Shown here: one piece after another, positions 18,592 through 27,336 of the stretch | Position numbering within the stretch: the first letter of the stretch is position 1 | Layout: every line of letters begins with the position of its first letter | Assembly: GCA_017548985.1 (NCBI GenBank) | Contig: JAFYYW010000037.1 | Location: 62,001 to 126,000 of the forward strand | Direction: 5' to 3' | Source: Bacteroidales bacterium | GTDB taxonomy: Bacteria > Bacteroidota > Bacteroidia > Bacteroidales > UBA932 | Length of the DNA: 64,000 nt | The notes under the pieces: generated by a model | Told to the model about the DNA's origin: nothing | What the model saw: only the letters and a program-made list of their open reading frames with translations | Database searches by the model: none | Program-made: the position numbers and the translations under genes

Positions 18592-18621
18592 CAAATATAA
18601 ATATTTCTTTATGAAAAACAA
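18592..18621 (-). promoter_or_regulatory. Consensus promoter of the NfeD/flotillin operon
   Basis: On the minus strand TTG (18621-18619), 19 bases, then TATATTTG (18599-18592) match the Bacteroidetes -33/-7 pattern. The predicted leader is about 20 bases. Confidence 0.65.
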
Positions 18622-18644
18622 TAATTATTTCAAAAAAATCGTAT

Positions 18645-18678
18645 AAAAAAACCGGCGCCAACTTAAGCTGGCACCGGT
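18645..18678 (-). terminator. Terminator of the M16 protease gene
   Basis: A 10-bp stem (18651-18660 with 18669-18678, one G-U on the minus strand) with an 8-base loop is followed on the minus strand by T6, 22 bases after the M16 stop. Confidence 0.88.
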
Positions 18679-18699
18679 GACAATCCAACCTCGGAACTC

Positions 18700-21516
18700 C
18701 TATTCAGTGGTTTTTCCGGGCATCTGGGCGAACTCTAAGAAGTTGCCAGAGTTGTAAAGCTTGGCCGCAGCCTCTTTGATGGAATCCTTCGACAAGGCGG
18801 AGATAGCTTCCTCATACTCCTTGTCGTAGTCAAAACCATACTTGGAGTAACGGATGATATTGTTCAGCCAGTAGCTGTTGTTGATCCTATTCTCAGGAAT
18901 ATTCTTCTTGAAGTTCTCAAGCGTACGGGTGAACTGCTCATCAGTAGGGCCGTTCTCGGAGAGTTTACGGAACTCGTCCTTAGCGATCGCCTTGAGTTTT
19001 TCAGCCATATCAGGCTTGCACTCGAAAGCTACCTGCAGCATATACACGGGATCAGGCTCGATACCGGCACTCGCTATAGAAGAAGCTCCATAAGTACCTC
19101 CCTCATCCTCACGCATAGTGTCAACATAGATCTGATCCAGGATATAACTGACCGCTTTAGCCATGACCTCGTCCTTGACTGAATACGGGCGATAATCTGA
19201 ATAGGCCTGGAAGACAGTTGACTTAGGAGTCTCCATGTCAGTCGTTATAATCCTCTCATTCGTCCCCTTCACTATCCTCGGGGTCACATCAGGCACCTTG
19301 GGGGCCTTCTTGCCTTTTGGCAGTGAACCGACATATTTCTCGACAAGCGGCTTGAGGGTCTCGAGATCAACATCTCCCGCTATCACCATAGTGGCTCCGG
19401 CGACGTCAGCGAAAATCGAGCGATAGTTCTTCTCCACAGCGGCGAGATTGGCCTTTTCAAGAGTTTCCATAGAGATAAACTTCCTCCTGGGGTTACCGCC
19501 ATATAGGAAATCATTGAGTTCCTGCTGGAGTTTGAAAGCGGGGGTATTCAGAGCGTTAGGAAGCACGGCCTTCAACTGGGCGAGAGTGTTGTCCCACTCC
19601 TCCTGGTCAAAACGGGGATCCGTAAACTCCAAAAACAGAAGCTGGAAAGCGGTCTCAAGATCCTTCACGGAGGAGGACCCGGTGATACCGTTCTGAAGCT
19701 CATCAACAAAGGAGCCGACCCTGAGGTTCTTTCCGGAGAGCATCTTGGTGACCTCAGTTCCCTTGAACTTCGACACACCCTGCATATTCTCGAATGTACC
19801 GTAGATGTTGGCGTCAAATGAATCTATATCCTCGTTCGGAATCATGGCCTGGCCACCAGCCTTGTAGAGGGAGAAAAGTATCTGGTCTTTCTTATAGTCC
19901 GTGGGCAGCACGATGACCTTGACACCATTCTTCAACATCCATTCAGTGGAGCCATAAACCGAAGATTTGGTCTTCTTGACCTTGGCACCCTTGAGGACCG
20001 ATGGATCCATGAAGGGCTCAGAGGCTGTCTCCTCGGCAGGAGCCTCAATCTCAGAGGCCTTTACCTCGTCAAACACTTTCAAGAGATCCTCTTTGGAAGG
20101 AGTCGTAATCCCTGACTTCTCGGGACCACTATATATTATAACAAGGTTATCCTTTGATCCGGGAAGGACCTGGGCGAGAACCTGGTTCAGAACCTGGGCG
20201 CTGATCTGGTCCAGGAAAGCCTTAGCGACCTCAAGCTCCGTATTGGGCTCCATATAAGCCTGGTTGTCGAAGAAATTGAGGATCAGAGGACGGACGAACT
20301 CAGGGTTCTTGCGGCTCTCAGCCTCATTGGCGGCCTTCTCAAGCCCGGCGATAATATTATCCTTCGCCCTTGTCACCTCGGCGTCCGAGAAACCGTATCT
20401 CGCCATCTTCTCCAATTCGGTCAGATAGGCGCGGTAGCCCTCGAGTATATTTTCCTCCCGCAAAGACACCTGTCCAAAAACAGCCTCAAAGGCCTCGCAA
20501 AGCTTACCGATTCCAAATCCACCCGAGAGGAAAGGAGAGTCAGCCTTGGATGTGATGTCATTGAAACGCTCAGACATAACCGAGGTAATGAGGTTCTCGA
20601 TGAGATCCAGTGAATATCCGGCGGCGGTACTGTTGATAGCCTCATCTCGGGCGTCGCTTTCCCAAAGCAACTCAATCTCGGGGAGCGTGGTCTCAGGATC
20701 GGTTATGATACCGACCCTGGGCTCAGAGAACTCAACCAGGGTATACTTCTCCTTGGCCTTGGGATTCTCAGCGGCAGGGATATCCGCCCAAGTGGCCTTT
20801 ATCTTGGCCTCGACGGCATCCACATCAACGTCACCCACAACAACAACAGCCTGGTTACCGGGATGGTACCAAGTCTCATAGAAAGCCACAAGGCTTTCGG
20901 GCTTGAAGGTCTCCAGGTTCTCCTGGCTGCCGATAAGGGTGCAAGTGGAATACTTGTTGTCACCATAGAAATAAGGGAGGGAGCGCTCGAACGTCCTCCA
21001 TTGGGCGTTGCGGCGGCTTCTCCTCTCCTCGATGATGACAGGTCTCTCCTTGTCGATTTCCACAGGATCATTAGTCACGAAGTGGGAATAATCGTGGAGG
21101 ATAAGGAGGCAGGTGTCAATCACAGACTCCCTGACAAGGGGTATATTATTGAGCATATATTGGGTCTGGTCAATACCCGTGGAAGCGTTGACATTGCCGC
21201 CGAAAGAAGCGCCGATACTCTGGAGCCAATCAAGCAAGGCTTTGCCGGGGAAGTTCTTGGTCCCATTGAAACACATGTGCTCAAGGAAGTGTGCCAGACC
21301 ATCCTGGTCAGGGGTCTCCTGGATAGCACCGACATTGGTGGCCAGGTAGAACTCAGCCCTTTGGGCAGGTTTGTCATTGTGGCGGATGTAATAGGTCAAC
21401 CCGTTCTCCAAAGTCCCTTTACGGACCGCGGGATCATTCGGAAGCTGCTGGGCGCCGGCCAATGTCGAAAAGGCGTAAAGGGCGACGGCAGCCAGGAAGG
21501 TAAAAATCTTTCTCAT
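18700..21516 (-). CDS. Exported M16-family (pitrilysin/insulinase-like) zinc protease
   Basis: The 938-residue product carries a signal peptide (cleaved near GAQQ, residues 21-24) and two M16 halves. The N-terminal half has the inverted zinc motif HFLEH (H76, E79, H80) and a downstream conserved glutamate region; the second half (about 500-930) is the inactive-type M16 domain. Such periplasmic enzymes degrade peptides. It has its own terminator, and the ferredoxin terminator separates it from the gene upstream, so it is probably monocistronic. Substrate is unknown. Confidence 0.93.
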   Translation of the reverse strand: MRKIFTFLAAVALYAFSTLAGAQQLPNDPAVRKGTLENGLTYYIRHNDKPAQRAEFYLATNVGAIQETPDQDGLAHFLEHMCFNGTKNFPGKALLDWLQSIGASFGGNVNASTGIDQTQYMLNNIPLVRESVIDTCLLILHDYSHFVTNDPVEIDKERPVIIEERRSRRNAQWRTFERSLPYFYGDNKYSTCTLIGSQENLETFKPESLVAFYETWYHPGNQAVVVVGDVDVDAVEAKIKATWADIPAAENPKAKEKYTLVEFSEPRVGIITDPETTLPEIELLWESDARDEAINSTAAGYSLDLIENLITSVMSERFNDITSKADSPFLSGGFGIGKLCEAFEAVFGQVSLREENILEGYRAYLTELEKMARYGFSDAEVTRAKDNIIAGLEKAANEAESRKNPEFVRPLILNFFDNQAYMEPNTELEVAKAFLDQISAQVLNQVLAQVLPGSKDNLVIIYSGPEKSGITTPSKEDLLKVFDEVKASEIEAPAEETASEPFMDPSVLKGAKVKKTKSSVYGSTEWMLKNGVKVIVLPTDYKKDQILFSLYKAGGQAMIPNEDIDSFDANIYGTFENMQGVSKFKGTEVTKMLSGKNLRVGSFVDELQNGITGSSSVKDLETAFQLLFLEFTDPRFDQEEWDNTLAQLKAVLPNALNTPAFKLQQELNDFLYGGNPRRKFISMETLEKANLAAVEKNYRSIFADVAGATMVIAGDVDLETLKPLVEKYVGSLPKGKKAPKVPDVTPRIVKGTNERIITTDMETPKSTVFQAYSDYRPYSVKDEVMAKAVSYILDQIYVDTMREDEGGTYGASSIASAGIEPDPVYMLQVAFECKPDMAEKLKAIAKDEFRKLSENGPTDEQFTRTLENFKKNIPENRINNSYWLNNIIRYSKYGFDYDKEYEEAISALSKDSIKEAAAKLYNSGNFLEFAQMPGKTTE

Positions 21517-21542
21517 TTAAAATATCAAGTTATAATCCTAAT

Positions 21543-21569
21543 AAAAACTCCGCGCCAATGGCACGGAGT
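21543..21569 (-). terminator. Terminator of the ferredoxin gene
   Basis: A 10-bp stem (21547-21556 with 21560-21569, one G-U on the minus strand) with loop ATT is followed by T5 on the minus strand, 22 bases after the ferredoxin stop. Confidence 0.88.
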
Positions 21570-21590
21570 CCATACGACGTTTGACGGAAA

Positions 21591-21764
21591 CTACTCGGCG
21601 GGAGAGATAGCTCCCATGGGGCAAGCGTCAGCACAAGTTCCGCAGTCAATGCAGACATCAGGATCAATTGTGTAGAAGTCACCCTCGTGAATAGCGCCCT
21701 GAGGGCACTCTCCAGCGCAAGTTCCGCAAGCGATGCAGTCAGTTTCAGAAATCTTGTAAGCCAT
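21591..21764 (-). CDS. 2[4Fe-4S] ferredoxin
   Basis: This 57-residue protein is a clostridial-type low-potential electron carrier. It has two complete cluster motifs, CIACGTCAGECP and CIDCGTCADACP, separated by a short loop, and nothing else. It begins MAYKISETD and ends SPAE. It is flanked by its own consensus promoter and terminator, so it forms a single-gene unit. In this organism it is a natural electron acceptor for the pyruvate:ferredoxin oxidoreductase encoded at 10.4 kb; that partnership is inferred, not shown. Confidence 0.95.
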   Translation of the reverse strand: MAYKISETDCIACGTCAGECPQGAIHEGDFYTIDPDVCIDCGTCADACPMGAISPAE

Positions 21765-21783
21765 AATACCTTTTATTTTTTGA

Positions 21784-21813
21784 CAAATATACTAAAATTT
21801 TTAATCTATCCAA
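21784..21813 (-). promoter_or_regulatory. Consensus promoter of the ferredoxin gene
   Basis: On the minus strand TTG (21813-21811), 19 bases, then TATATTTG (21791-21784). The -33 element and part of the spacer lie inside the last codons of the DUF1573 gene. Confidence 0.65.
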
Positions 21814-22994
21814 CCGGTCAGAAACAGGTTCATGATCGGTCTCGAAGGAGAATTTGTTATCAGTGTCATGATCACGAGACACTCCCCTTTCGGGAACGAG
21901 GCGGTGTCCAGAGTGACATCCAGTGTACCTTTGGAACCCGGAGCCACGTCACCAAACGCCGACGCCACCAGTTTTGAGCTCTCTGAATCAACCTTATAGA
22001 CCTTGAAGGCGGTCTTGCCTTTATTTGAGATCTCAAACGATCCCTTAACCTTGGTCCCGGCCTTGACCTTCCCGAAGGAGAAGGTGCTCTCGGCGGATAC
22101 AGGTATGGGAGCAGAGTCCCGTTGTTCTTTAGTATATGACGAGAAATTCTCTTTAGTTATCGTGTAAATACCTATCCTGGACTTCCCGGCCCCAAGCTCG
22201 GGATTAGGGTCAGCGACAATCGCTTCCGTCCCCGCGGCTTCCTTGACGGCCTCCGCCGACGGCCTGACAACCGCCTTGTACGTTTTCCCGTCAACGACCG
22301 GGGTAGCATAGTAATAATTCTTCCCCCAATGGTTCCTGTCAGCGGTAATTGTATATGTCAACTTGGCTGTCCCACCAACCGGAATCGGATTCTCGGAGAG
22401 TTTGAGCGCCAGGCCGGAACTCACATCGGAGAACTTGACCTGGATGGGCTTGGATCCGAGATTCGCGACAAGGAACTCACCGCTCTTCTGCTGCTCCTGC
22501 GACAGGTTCCCGCCCTTGATGTCAACCTCCTTGAAACCAAGGTTGCCAAAACGGATAGTATACAACTCACTGAGGCTGAGTTTCTTCTTGTGACTCTCTC
22601 CCCTAAGGCGCAAAACAACCGGCTGCTTGGGCTCAGAGAAATACACAGTCAGGTTCTTGTCGAAAGGATAGCCTCCCTCATCGTTCTTGTACGTCGCCTT
22701 GATGGTTCCTTTCTCCCCGGGCTTCAGAGGCTGCCTGGTCCACTCGACGTCGGTGCAACCGCATGATGAGACCACGCTATATATAACAAGAGGCTTGTCC
22801 CCGACATTCGTGGCGGTGAACGTGGCCGTTACAGGCCCGTCCGTCACGAGGATATCCCCGAAGTCATGGACTATCTTGTCCAGTCGCACGACTCCCCCGA
22901 ATGTGTTGTCAGCTCCAGACCCCTGAGCGAGAGCCACCAGGGAGGAGCCCATCAGGAAGATGGAAGCCAATATATATGTGAGGATCTTTCTCAT
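21801..22994 (-). CDS. Exported DUF1573-domain protein
   Basis: The 397-residue product has a signal peptide (about 1-23, MRKILTYILASIFLMGSSLVALA) and an N-terminal DUF1573 Ig-like domain (about 35-130) with the family hallmarks HDFGDI, TNVGDKPL and SSCGCT. One or two further Ig-like repeats follow, each with a PI-V/NKGKTAFKV pattern. DUF1573 proteins are common in Bacteroidetes envelopes; their function is not established. A promoter with one mismatch lies upstream. Confidence 0.85.
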   Translation of the reverse strand: MRKILTYILASIFLMGSSLVALAQGSGADNTFGGVVRLDKIVHDFGDILVTDGPVTATFTATNVGDKPLVIYSVVSSCGCTDVEWTRQPLKPGEKGTIKATYKNDEGGYPFDKNLTVYFSEPKQPVVLRLRGESHKKKLSLSELYTIRFGNLGFKEVDIKGGNLSQEQQKSGEFLVANLGSKPIQVKFSDVSSGLALKLSENPIPVGGTAKLTYTITADRNHWGKNYYYATPVVDGKTYKAVVRPSAEAVKEAAGTEAIVADPNPELGAGKSRIGIYTITKENFSSYTKEQRDSAPIPVSAESTFSFGKVKAGTKVKGSFEISNKGKTAFKVYKVDSESSKLVASAFGDVAPGSKGTLDVTLDTASFPKGECLVIMTLITNSPSRPIMNLFLTGWID

Positions 22995-23041
22995 TATTCC
23001 AAACTTTCACGGAAGGCCTTTGCAAATACCTTTCCAAAACG

Positions 23042-23073
23042 CGAAATTAAGGTTAATAAGATACTTTTTCAAA
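23042..23073 (-). promoter_or_regulatory. Promoter for the DUF1573 gene
   Basis: On the minus strand TTTG (23073-23070), 20 bases, then TAATTTCG (23049-23042), one mismatch from TAnnTTTG. Confidence 0.5.
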
Positions 23074-23089
23074 TACCGCCAAAAATTCG

Positions 23090-23097
23090 TAATTTTG
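23090..23097 (+). promoter_or_regulatory. Candidate -7 element for the topoisomerase gene
   Basis: TAATTTTG matches TAnnTTTG, 26 bases before the ATG at 23124. The -33 region (about 23065) is T-rich without a G. Confidence 0.45.
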
Positions 23098-23123
23098 TAT
23101 GTTTTGATTGAAAGTGATCGAAG

Positions 23124-25061
23124 ATGGCAGAAAAACGGACATTTGAGGAATATACCGACGCCAACATAAAGACCCTGGAGGGAGTTGAGCACATCCGGCG
23201 CAGACCGGGAATGTACATCGGCCGCCTGGGCAACGGTTCCAACCCCGGAGACGGTATCTACGTTCTTCTTAAGGAGATCGTGGACAACTGTATCGATGAG
23301 TTCTCGGCCGGATACGGCAACAAAGTACTCATCGACATCGACGGGAAGCAGGTCAAAGTCAGGGACTTCGGCCGTGGAATTCCGCTCGGTTCCGTCGTCA
23401 AGGCGACGAGTGAGCTCAACACCGGAGGCAAGTTCGACGACAAGGTGTTCAAGAAGTCCGTCGGTCTGAATGGTGTAGGAACCAAGGCTGTCAACGCCTT
23501 GTCAGAGAGTTTCTACGTGGAGTCGTTCCGCGAGGGAGAGAGCTCATGGGCGACCTATGAGAGAGGAGAGCTGAAGGACAGCGGCAAGAAAGAGAAAGTC
23601 AACGAGAAGAACGGCACATTGGTTATCTTCACCCCGGACAACGAGATGTTCGGAGGTTTCGAGTTCAACATGGACTATGTCGAGACCATGGTGAAGAACT
23701 ATTCTTACCTCAAGAAAGGCCTCACCTTGACGTTGAACGGAGTGTCCTACAAGTCAGACAACGGACTGCTTGACCTCGTCAAGGAAAACATGTCCGAGAC
23801 ACCACTCTATGAGCCGATCCACCTGGAGGACGATGACATCGAAGTCGTGCTTACCCACGGCAACTCCTACGGCGAGAACATCTCCTCTTTCGTCAACGGC
23901 CAGAACACCCGTGACGGCGGCACCCACCTGGCGGCTTTCAGGGAAGCCATCGCAAAGACCCTCAAGGACTATTTCAAGAAAGATTACAAACCCGAGGACT
24001 GCCGTCAAGGCATTATCGGAGCCATAAGTATCCAGATCCAGGAGCCCAATTTCGAGGGCCAGACCAAGACCAAGCTCGGCTCCACATACATGTGGGAGAA
24101 ATATAAGACCGACGAGCACGGCAAGAAGATCCAGAATCCGGACGGCTCGCTGGAAATCGACAGGGGTCCCACAATCAGGTCATTTGTCAATGACTTTGTG
24201 GCGCGTCACCTGGACAATTATCTCAGGATCCATCTTGACCTTGTCCCCATCATCGAGAACAAGATCAAGGAGTCCCAGGCTGAGCGCGAGGAGATCGCCG
24301 GGATACAGAAAAAGACCCGCGAGAGGAACAAGAAGGCGAATGTCTACAACAAGAAACTCCGCGACTGCCGCTACCACTTCTGCGACAAGATGCCGAAGGA
24401 CAAGGAGGAGTTGGCTGAGAAGACCAGCATATTCATCACTGAGGGAGACTCCGCTTCCGGAACCATCACCAAGGTCAGGGACGCCAACTACCAGGCGGTT
24501 TTCAGCTTGAGAGGAAAACCTATCAACTGCTATAAGGAAAGCCGCAAGAGGGTGGCCGAGAACGAGGAGCTAAACCTGCTAATCTCCGCCCTCGGGGTCG
24601 AGGACGACCTTGACAACCTCCGTTACAACAACATCATAGTCGCCACCGATGCCGATGACGACGGGATGCACATCAGGATGCTGGTCCTGACTTTCTTCAT
24701 GAAATATTACCCGGACCTGATCAGGAGAGGACACGTGCATATCCTGCAGACTCCCCTATTCAGAGTCGCGAACAAAAAGGAGAGACGGTACTGCTACACA
24801 TCCGAGGAAAAGGAAAAGGCGATCAAGGCCTTGAAGACAGCCGTGCAGATCACACGCTTCAAAGGTCTCGGAGAGATCTCCCCGGACGAGTTTACCGGCT
24901 TTATCGGGGATGACATGAGGCTTGATCTGGTCAAGCTTTCGGACGAGGAGTCTATTTCGGACATCATGGAGTTCTATATGGGCGACAACACGATTGACCG
25001 CCAGAACTTCATCAGGGCTAACCTGAAATCCGAAGAGGAGTTGGAAGACGTTAACATCTAA
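23124..25061 (+). CDS. parE: Type IIA DNA topoisomerase B subunit (topoisomerase IV ParE-like)
   Basis: The 645-residue ATPase subunit has the GHKL domain (IVDNCIDEFSAG, then DFGRGIPLG and GLNGVGTKAVNAL), a transducer domain, and a TOPRIM region with TEGDSASGT and DADDDGMHI. It would pair with an A subunit to decatenate chromosomes using ATP. The length and lack of the GyrB insertion favour ParE over GyrB, but the two are hard to separate by eye. No parC is adjacent. It is followed 13 bases later by an acyltransferase and then an acyl-CoA ligase, probably one transcript. Confidence 0.88.
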   Translation: MAEKRTFEEYTDANIKTLEGVEHIRRRPGMYIGRLGNGSNPGDGIYVLLKEIVDNCIDEFSAGYGNKVLIDIDGKQVKVRDFGRGIPLGSVVKATSELNTGGKFDDKVFKKSVGLNGVGTKAVNALSESFYVESFREGESSWATYERGELKDSGKKEKVNEKNGTLVIFTPDNEMFGGFEFNMDYVETMVKNYSYLKKGLTLTLNGVSYKSDNGLLDLVKENMSETPLYEPIHLEDDDIEVVLTHGNSYGENISSFVNGQNTRDGGTHLAAFREAIAKTLKDYFKKDYKPEDCRQGIIGAISIQIQEPNFEGQTKTKLGSTYMWEKYKTDEHGKKIQNPDGSLEIDRGPTIRSFVNDFVARHLDNYLRIHLDLVPIIENKIKESQAEREEIAGIQKKTRERNKKANVYNKKLRDCRYHFCDKMPKDKEELAEKTSIFITEGDSASGTITKVRDANYQAVFSLRGKPINCYKESRKRVAENEELNLLISALGVEDDLDNLRYNNIIVATDADDDGMHIRMLVLTFFMKYYPDLIRRGHVHILQTPLFRVANKKERRYCYTSEEKEKAIKALKTAVQITRFKGLGEISPDEFTGFIGDDMRLDLVKLSDEESISDIMEFYMGDNTIDRQNFIRANLKSEEELEDVNI

Positions 25062-25074
25062 TGAGTTAAAGAAT

Positions 25075-25635
25075 ATGACACGTTGGGCTAGATTCTGCGG
25101 ATGGATACTCAAGAAGATGGGATGGACTGTTGTCGGAGGCCCTGTGCCCGAGAATAAGGCCATCATCCTGGGAGTGCCACACACCTCCGCGATGGATTTT
25201 GTCGTCTCATATTTGTTCTACACCCAGTTCGGCGCTCAGAAGGCTCACGTGATGATCAAGAAAGAGTTCTTTTTCTGGCCTGTCGGGCCGCTGATCAAGA
25301 AGATGGGAGCCATCCCGGTGGACCGCAGCAACGCCACCGCCCTCGTCAAGAGCTTGATTGAGCAGATGGAAGACAGGGATACCTTTATCCTGGCCATAGC
25401 CCCGGAAGGCACCCGCAAGGCCACAAAGAAATGGAAGACCGGCTATCATCTTATCGCTAAAACAGCCGACGTCCCGGTCTACCTCGGATATTTCGACTGG
25501 GGCCGCAAAAGGGTCAGCGTCGGGGAGAAAGTGGAGCTCACTGACGACGCCAGGGCCGACACGGACAGGATCCAGGCGATTTACGAGTCTATGGGACTTC
25601 AGGGCAAGAACCCCAAAGGCTACGTGACACATTAA
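25075..25635 (+). CDS. 1-acylglycerol-3-phosphate acyltransferase-like (PlsC family) protein
   Basis: The 186-residue protein belongs to the lysophospholipid acyltransferase superfamily. The catalytic HX4D motif is in PHTSAMDF near residues 35-40, and APEGTRK near residue 109 matches the acceptor-binding block. No clear membrane helix is visible beyond modest hydrophobic stretches. It lies between parE (13 bases) and an acyl-CoA ligase (10 bases), and the pairing with the ligase suggests lipid remodelling. Confidence 0.85.
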   Translation: MTRWARFCGWILKKMGWTVVGGPVPENKAIILGVPHTSAMDFVVSYLFYTQFGAQKAHVMIKKEFFFWPVGPLIKKMGAIPVDRSNATALVKSLIEQMEDRDTFILAIAPEGTRKATKKWKTGYHLIAKTADVPVYLGYFDWGRKRVSVGEKVELTDDARADTDRIQAIYESMGLQGKNPKGYVTH

Positions 25636-25645
25636 CGGAACGACG

Positions 25646-27334
25646 ATGGCAATCAACTTTTTCAAGCAAAGCAGGGAGAATTATGTTACCACCCTCTCGA
25701 AACTCTTCGAGATGGCCACCGACACATTTTCCAAAAGGCCGTTGTCCTGCTTCGTGGACGGAGGTCAGGAATATACCTATGAGAGTTTCAAGCACAAGTG
25801 CCTGGAACTCTCGCACCGTTTCAACCGCTTCGGGATAAGCGCCGGAGACAAAGTGGCTATCCTTTCGAACAACATGCCCAACTGGACGGTCGCCATGTTC
25901 TCATGCGTGCCGTTCGGACGTGTGACTGTGCCTATCCTTCCGGATTCTTCCGAGAGCGAGGTCACGAATATTCTCACACATTCGGAGTGCAAGGCCATAT
26001 TCGTATCTAAAAGGTTGCTGAAAAAGATCTCCGACGAGGCCCGGAAAAGGCTTACATTGGTGATAGACATAGAGACTTTCGAATTCATAGAGAAAGACGA
26101 CCACGCGTTCACCTGCGAGGGACATTCCTCGGAGCCCCAAGCGGATGATCTCGCATCAATTATCTATACCTCAGGTACTTCCGGCAATGCCAAGGGCGTC
26201 ATGCTAAGCCACCGCAATTTCTGCCAGAACATAATCGCGGCTTTCCACGCGCAGCCTGCCGGCAAAAAGGACCGCTGGCTTTCCATCCTTCCGATGTCGC
26301 ACACCTACGAGATGGCCTTCAGTGTCCTATATCCGCTATTCGTGGGCGGATGCGTGTATTACATCAAGAAACCGCCGACACCTTCCATCCTCATGGAAGC
26401 CATGAAAAAGGTACGTCCTACGATAATGTGTGCCGTTCCCTTGATCATTGAAAAGGTTTACAGGAACAGCGTGGCTCCAACTATCGAGCGCAGCCGCACC
26501 CTGTCATGGATGAAGGAAAAGATGCCCCGGACCCTGTACTGGATCGTGGGTAAAAAGATTTACAAGTCGTTCGGAGGCAAGCTGAAATTCTTCGGCGTGG
26601 GAGGATCGAAGCTAGACTCCACCGTGGAGGAATTCCTCCTGAAGGCACGCTTCCCTTACGCCATCGGCTACGGGCTTACCGAGACAGCCCCGCTGATAAC
26701 TAACGCGTGCGTCGGGAAGACCGTGGTCGGTTCGATAGGCGTTCCCGCCTACAATGTCGAAGTCAAGCTCCAGAACGTGGATCCGCAGACCGGCGAGGGA
26801 GAGATCATCACCAAGGGCGACCACGTGATGCTGGGTTATTACCGTGATCCTGAGCGCACCCGCGCGGCACTGACTGATGACGGCTGGTTCCGCACCAATG
26901 ACCTGGCCTGCATGGATGCCAAAGGCCGCTACTACATCAAGGGCCGGTTGGGCAACATGATCGTAGGCCCGTCTGGCGAGAACATTTACCCGGAGGAAAT
27001 CGAGCAGGTGATCAATAACATGAGGGGCGTGAATGAGTCCCTGGTCATAGAACGCGGAGGCAAACTCGTGGCTCTAGTCAAATTCGACGAGAATGTCATT
27101 GACTGGGATATGATCGAGAAGGAGGAGAAATTCTTCGAGAACCTTGAGGCCAAGAAAAAGGCCGTGATGGACTATGTCAACAAGAGGGTCGGCAAACAGT
27201 CCAATATCGGTGAGGTGGACGTGATGAAAGAAGACTTCGAGAAGACGGCCACTCAGAAGATCCGCCGCTTCAAGTACAAGTCCTTCGATTCGGAGAAGGA
27301 TAAAACTTCGGACGAATCCAAATCCGAAAAATAG
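25646..27334 (+). CDS. Long-chain acyl-CoA synthetase (AMP-binding)
   Basis: This 562-residue ANL-superfamily enzyme would activate a fatty acid with ATP and CoA. It has the P-loop-like YTSGTSGNAKGVMLSH near residue 172, GYGLTETAPL near 344, and the C-terminal GWFRTNDL and KGRLGNMI segments. A Lys-rich tail ends the protein (SDESKSEK). It follows a PlsC-like acyltransferase by 10 bases, consistent with supplying its acyl-CoA. It converges with the gene at 27337 with a 2-base gap and no visible terminator. Confidence 0.9.
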   Translation: MAINFFKQSRENYVTTLSKLFEMATDTFSKRPLSCFVDGGQEYTYESFKHKCLELSHRFNRFGISAGDKVAILSNNMPNWTVAMFSCVPFGRVTVPILPDSSESEVTNILTHSECKAIFVSKRLLKKISDEARKRLTLVIDIETFEFIEKDDHAFTCEGHSSEPQADDLASIIYTSGTSGNAKGVMLSHRNFCQNIIAAFHAQPAGKKDRWLSILPMSHTYEMAFSVLYPLFVGGCVYYIKKPPTPSILMEAMKKVRPTIMCAVPLIIEKVYRNSVAPTIERSRTLSWMKEKMPRTLYWIVGKKIYKSFGGKLKFFGVGGSKLDSTVEEFLLKARFPYAIGYGLTETAPLITNACVGKTVVGSIGVPAYNVEVKLQNVDPQTGEGEIITKGDHVMLGYYRDPERTRAALTDDGWFRTNDLACMDAKGRYYIKGRLGNMIVGPSGENIYPEEIEQVINNMRGVNESLVIERGGKLVALVKFDENVIDWDMIEKEEKFFENLEAKKKAVMDYVNKRVGKQSNIGEVDVMKEDFEKTATQKIRRFKYKSFDSEKDKTSDESKSEK

Positions 27335-27336
27335 CC

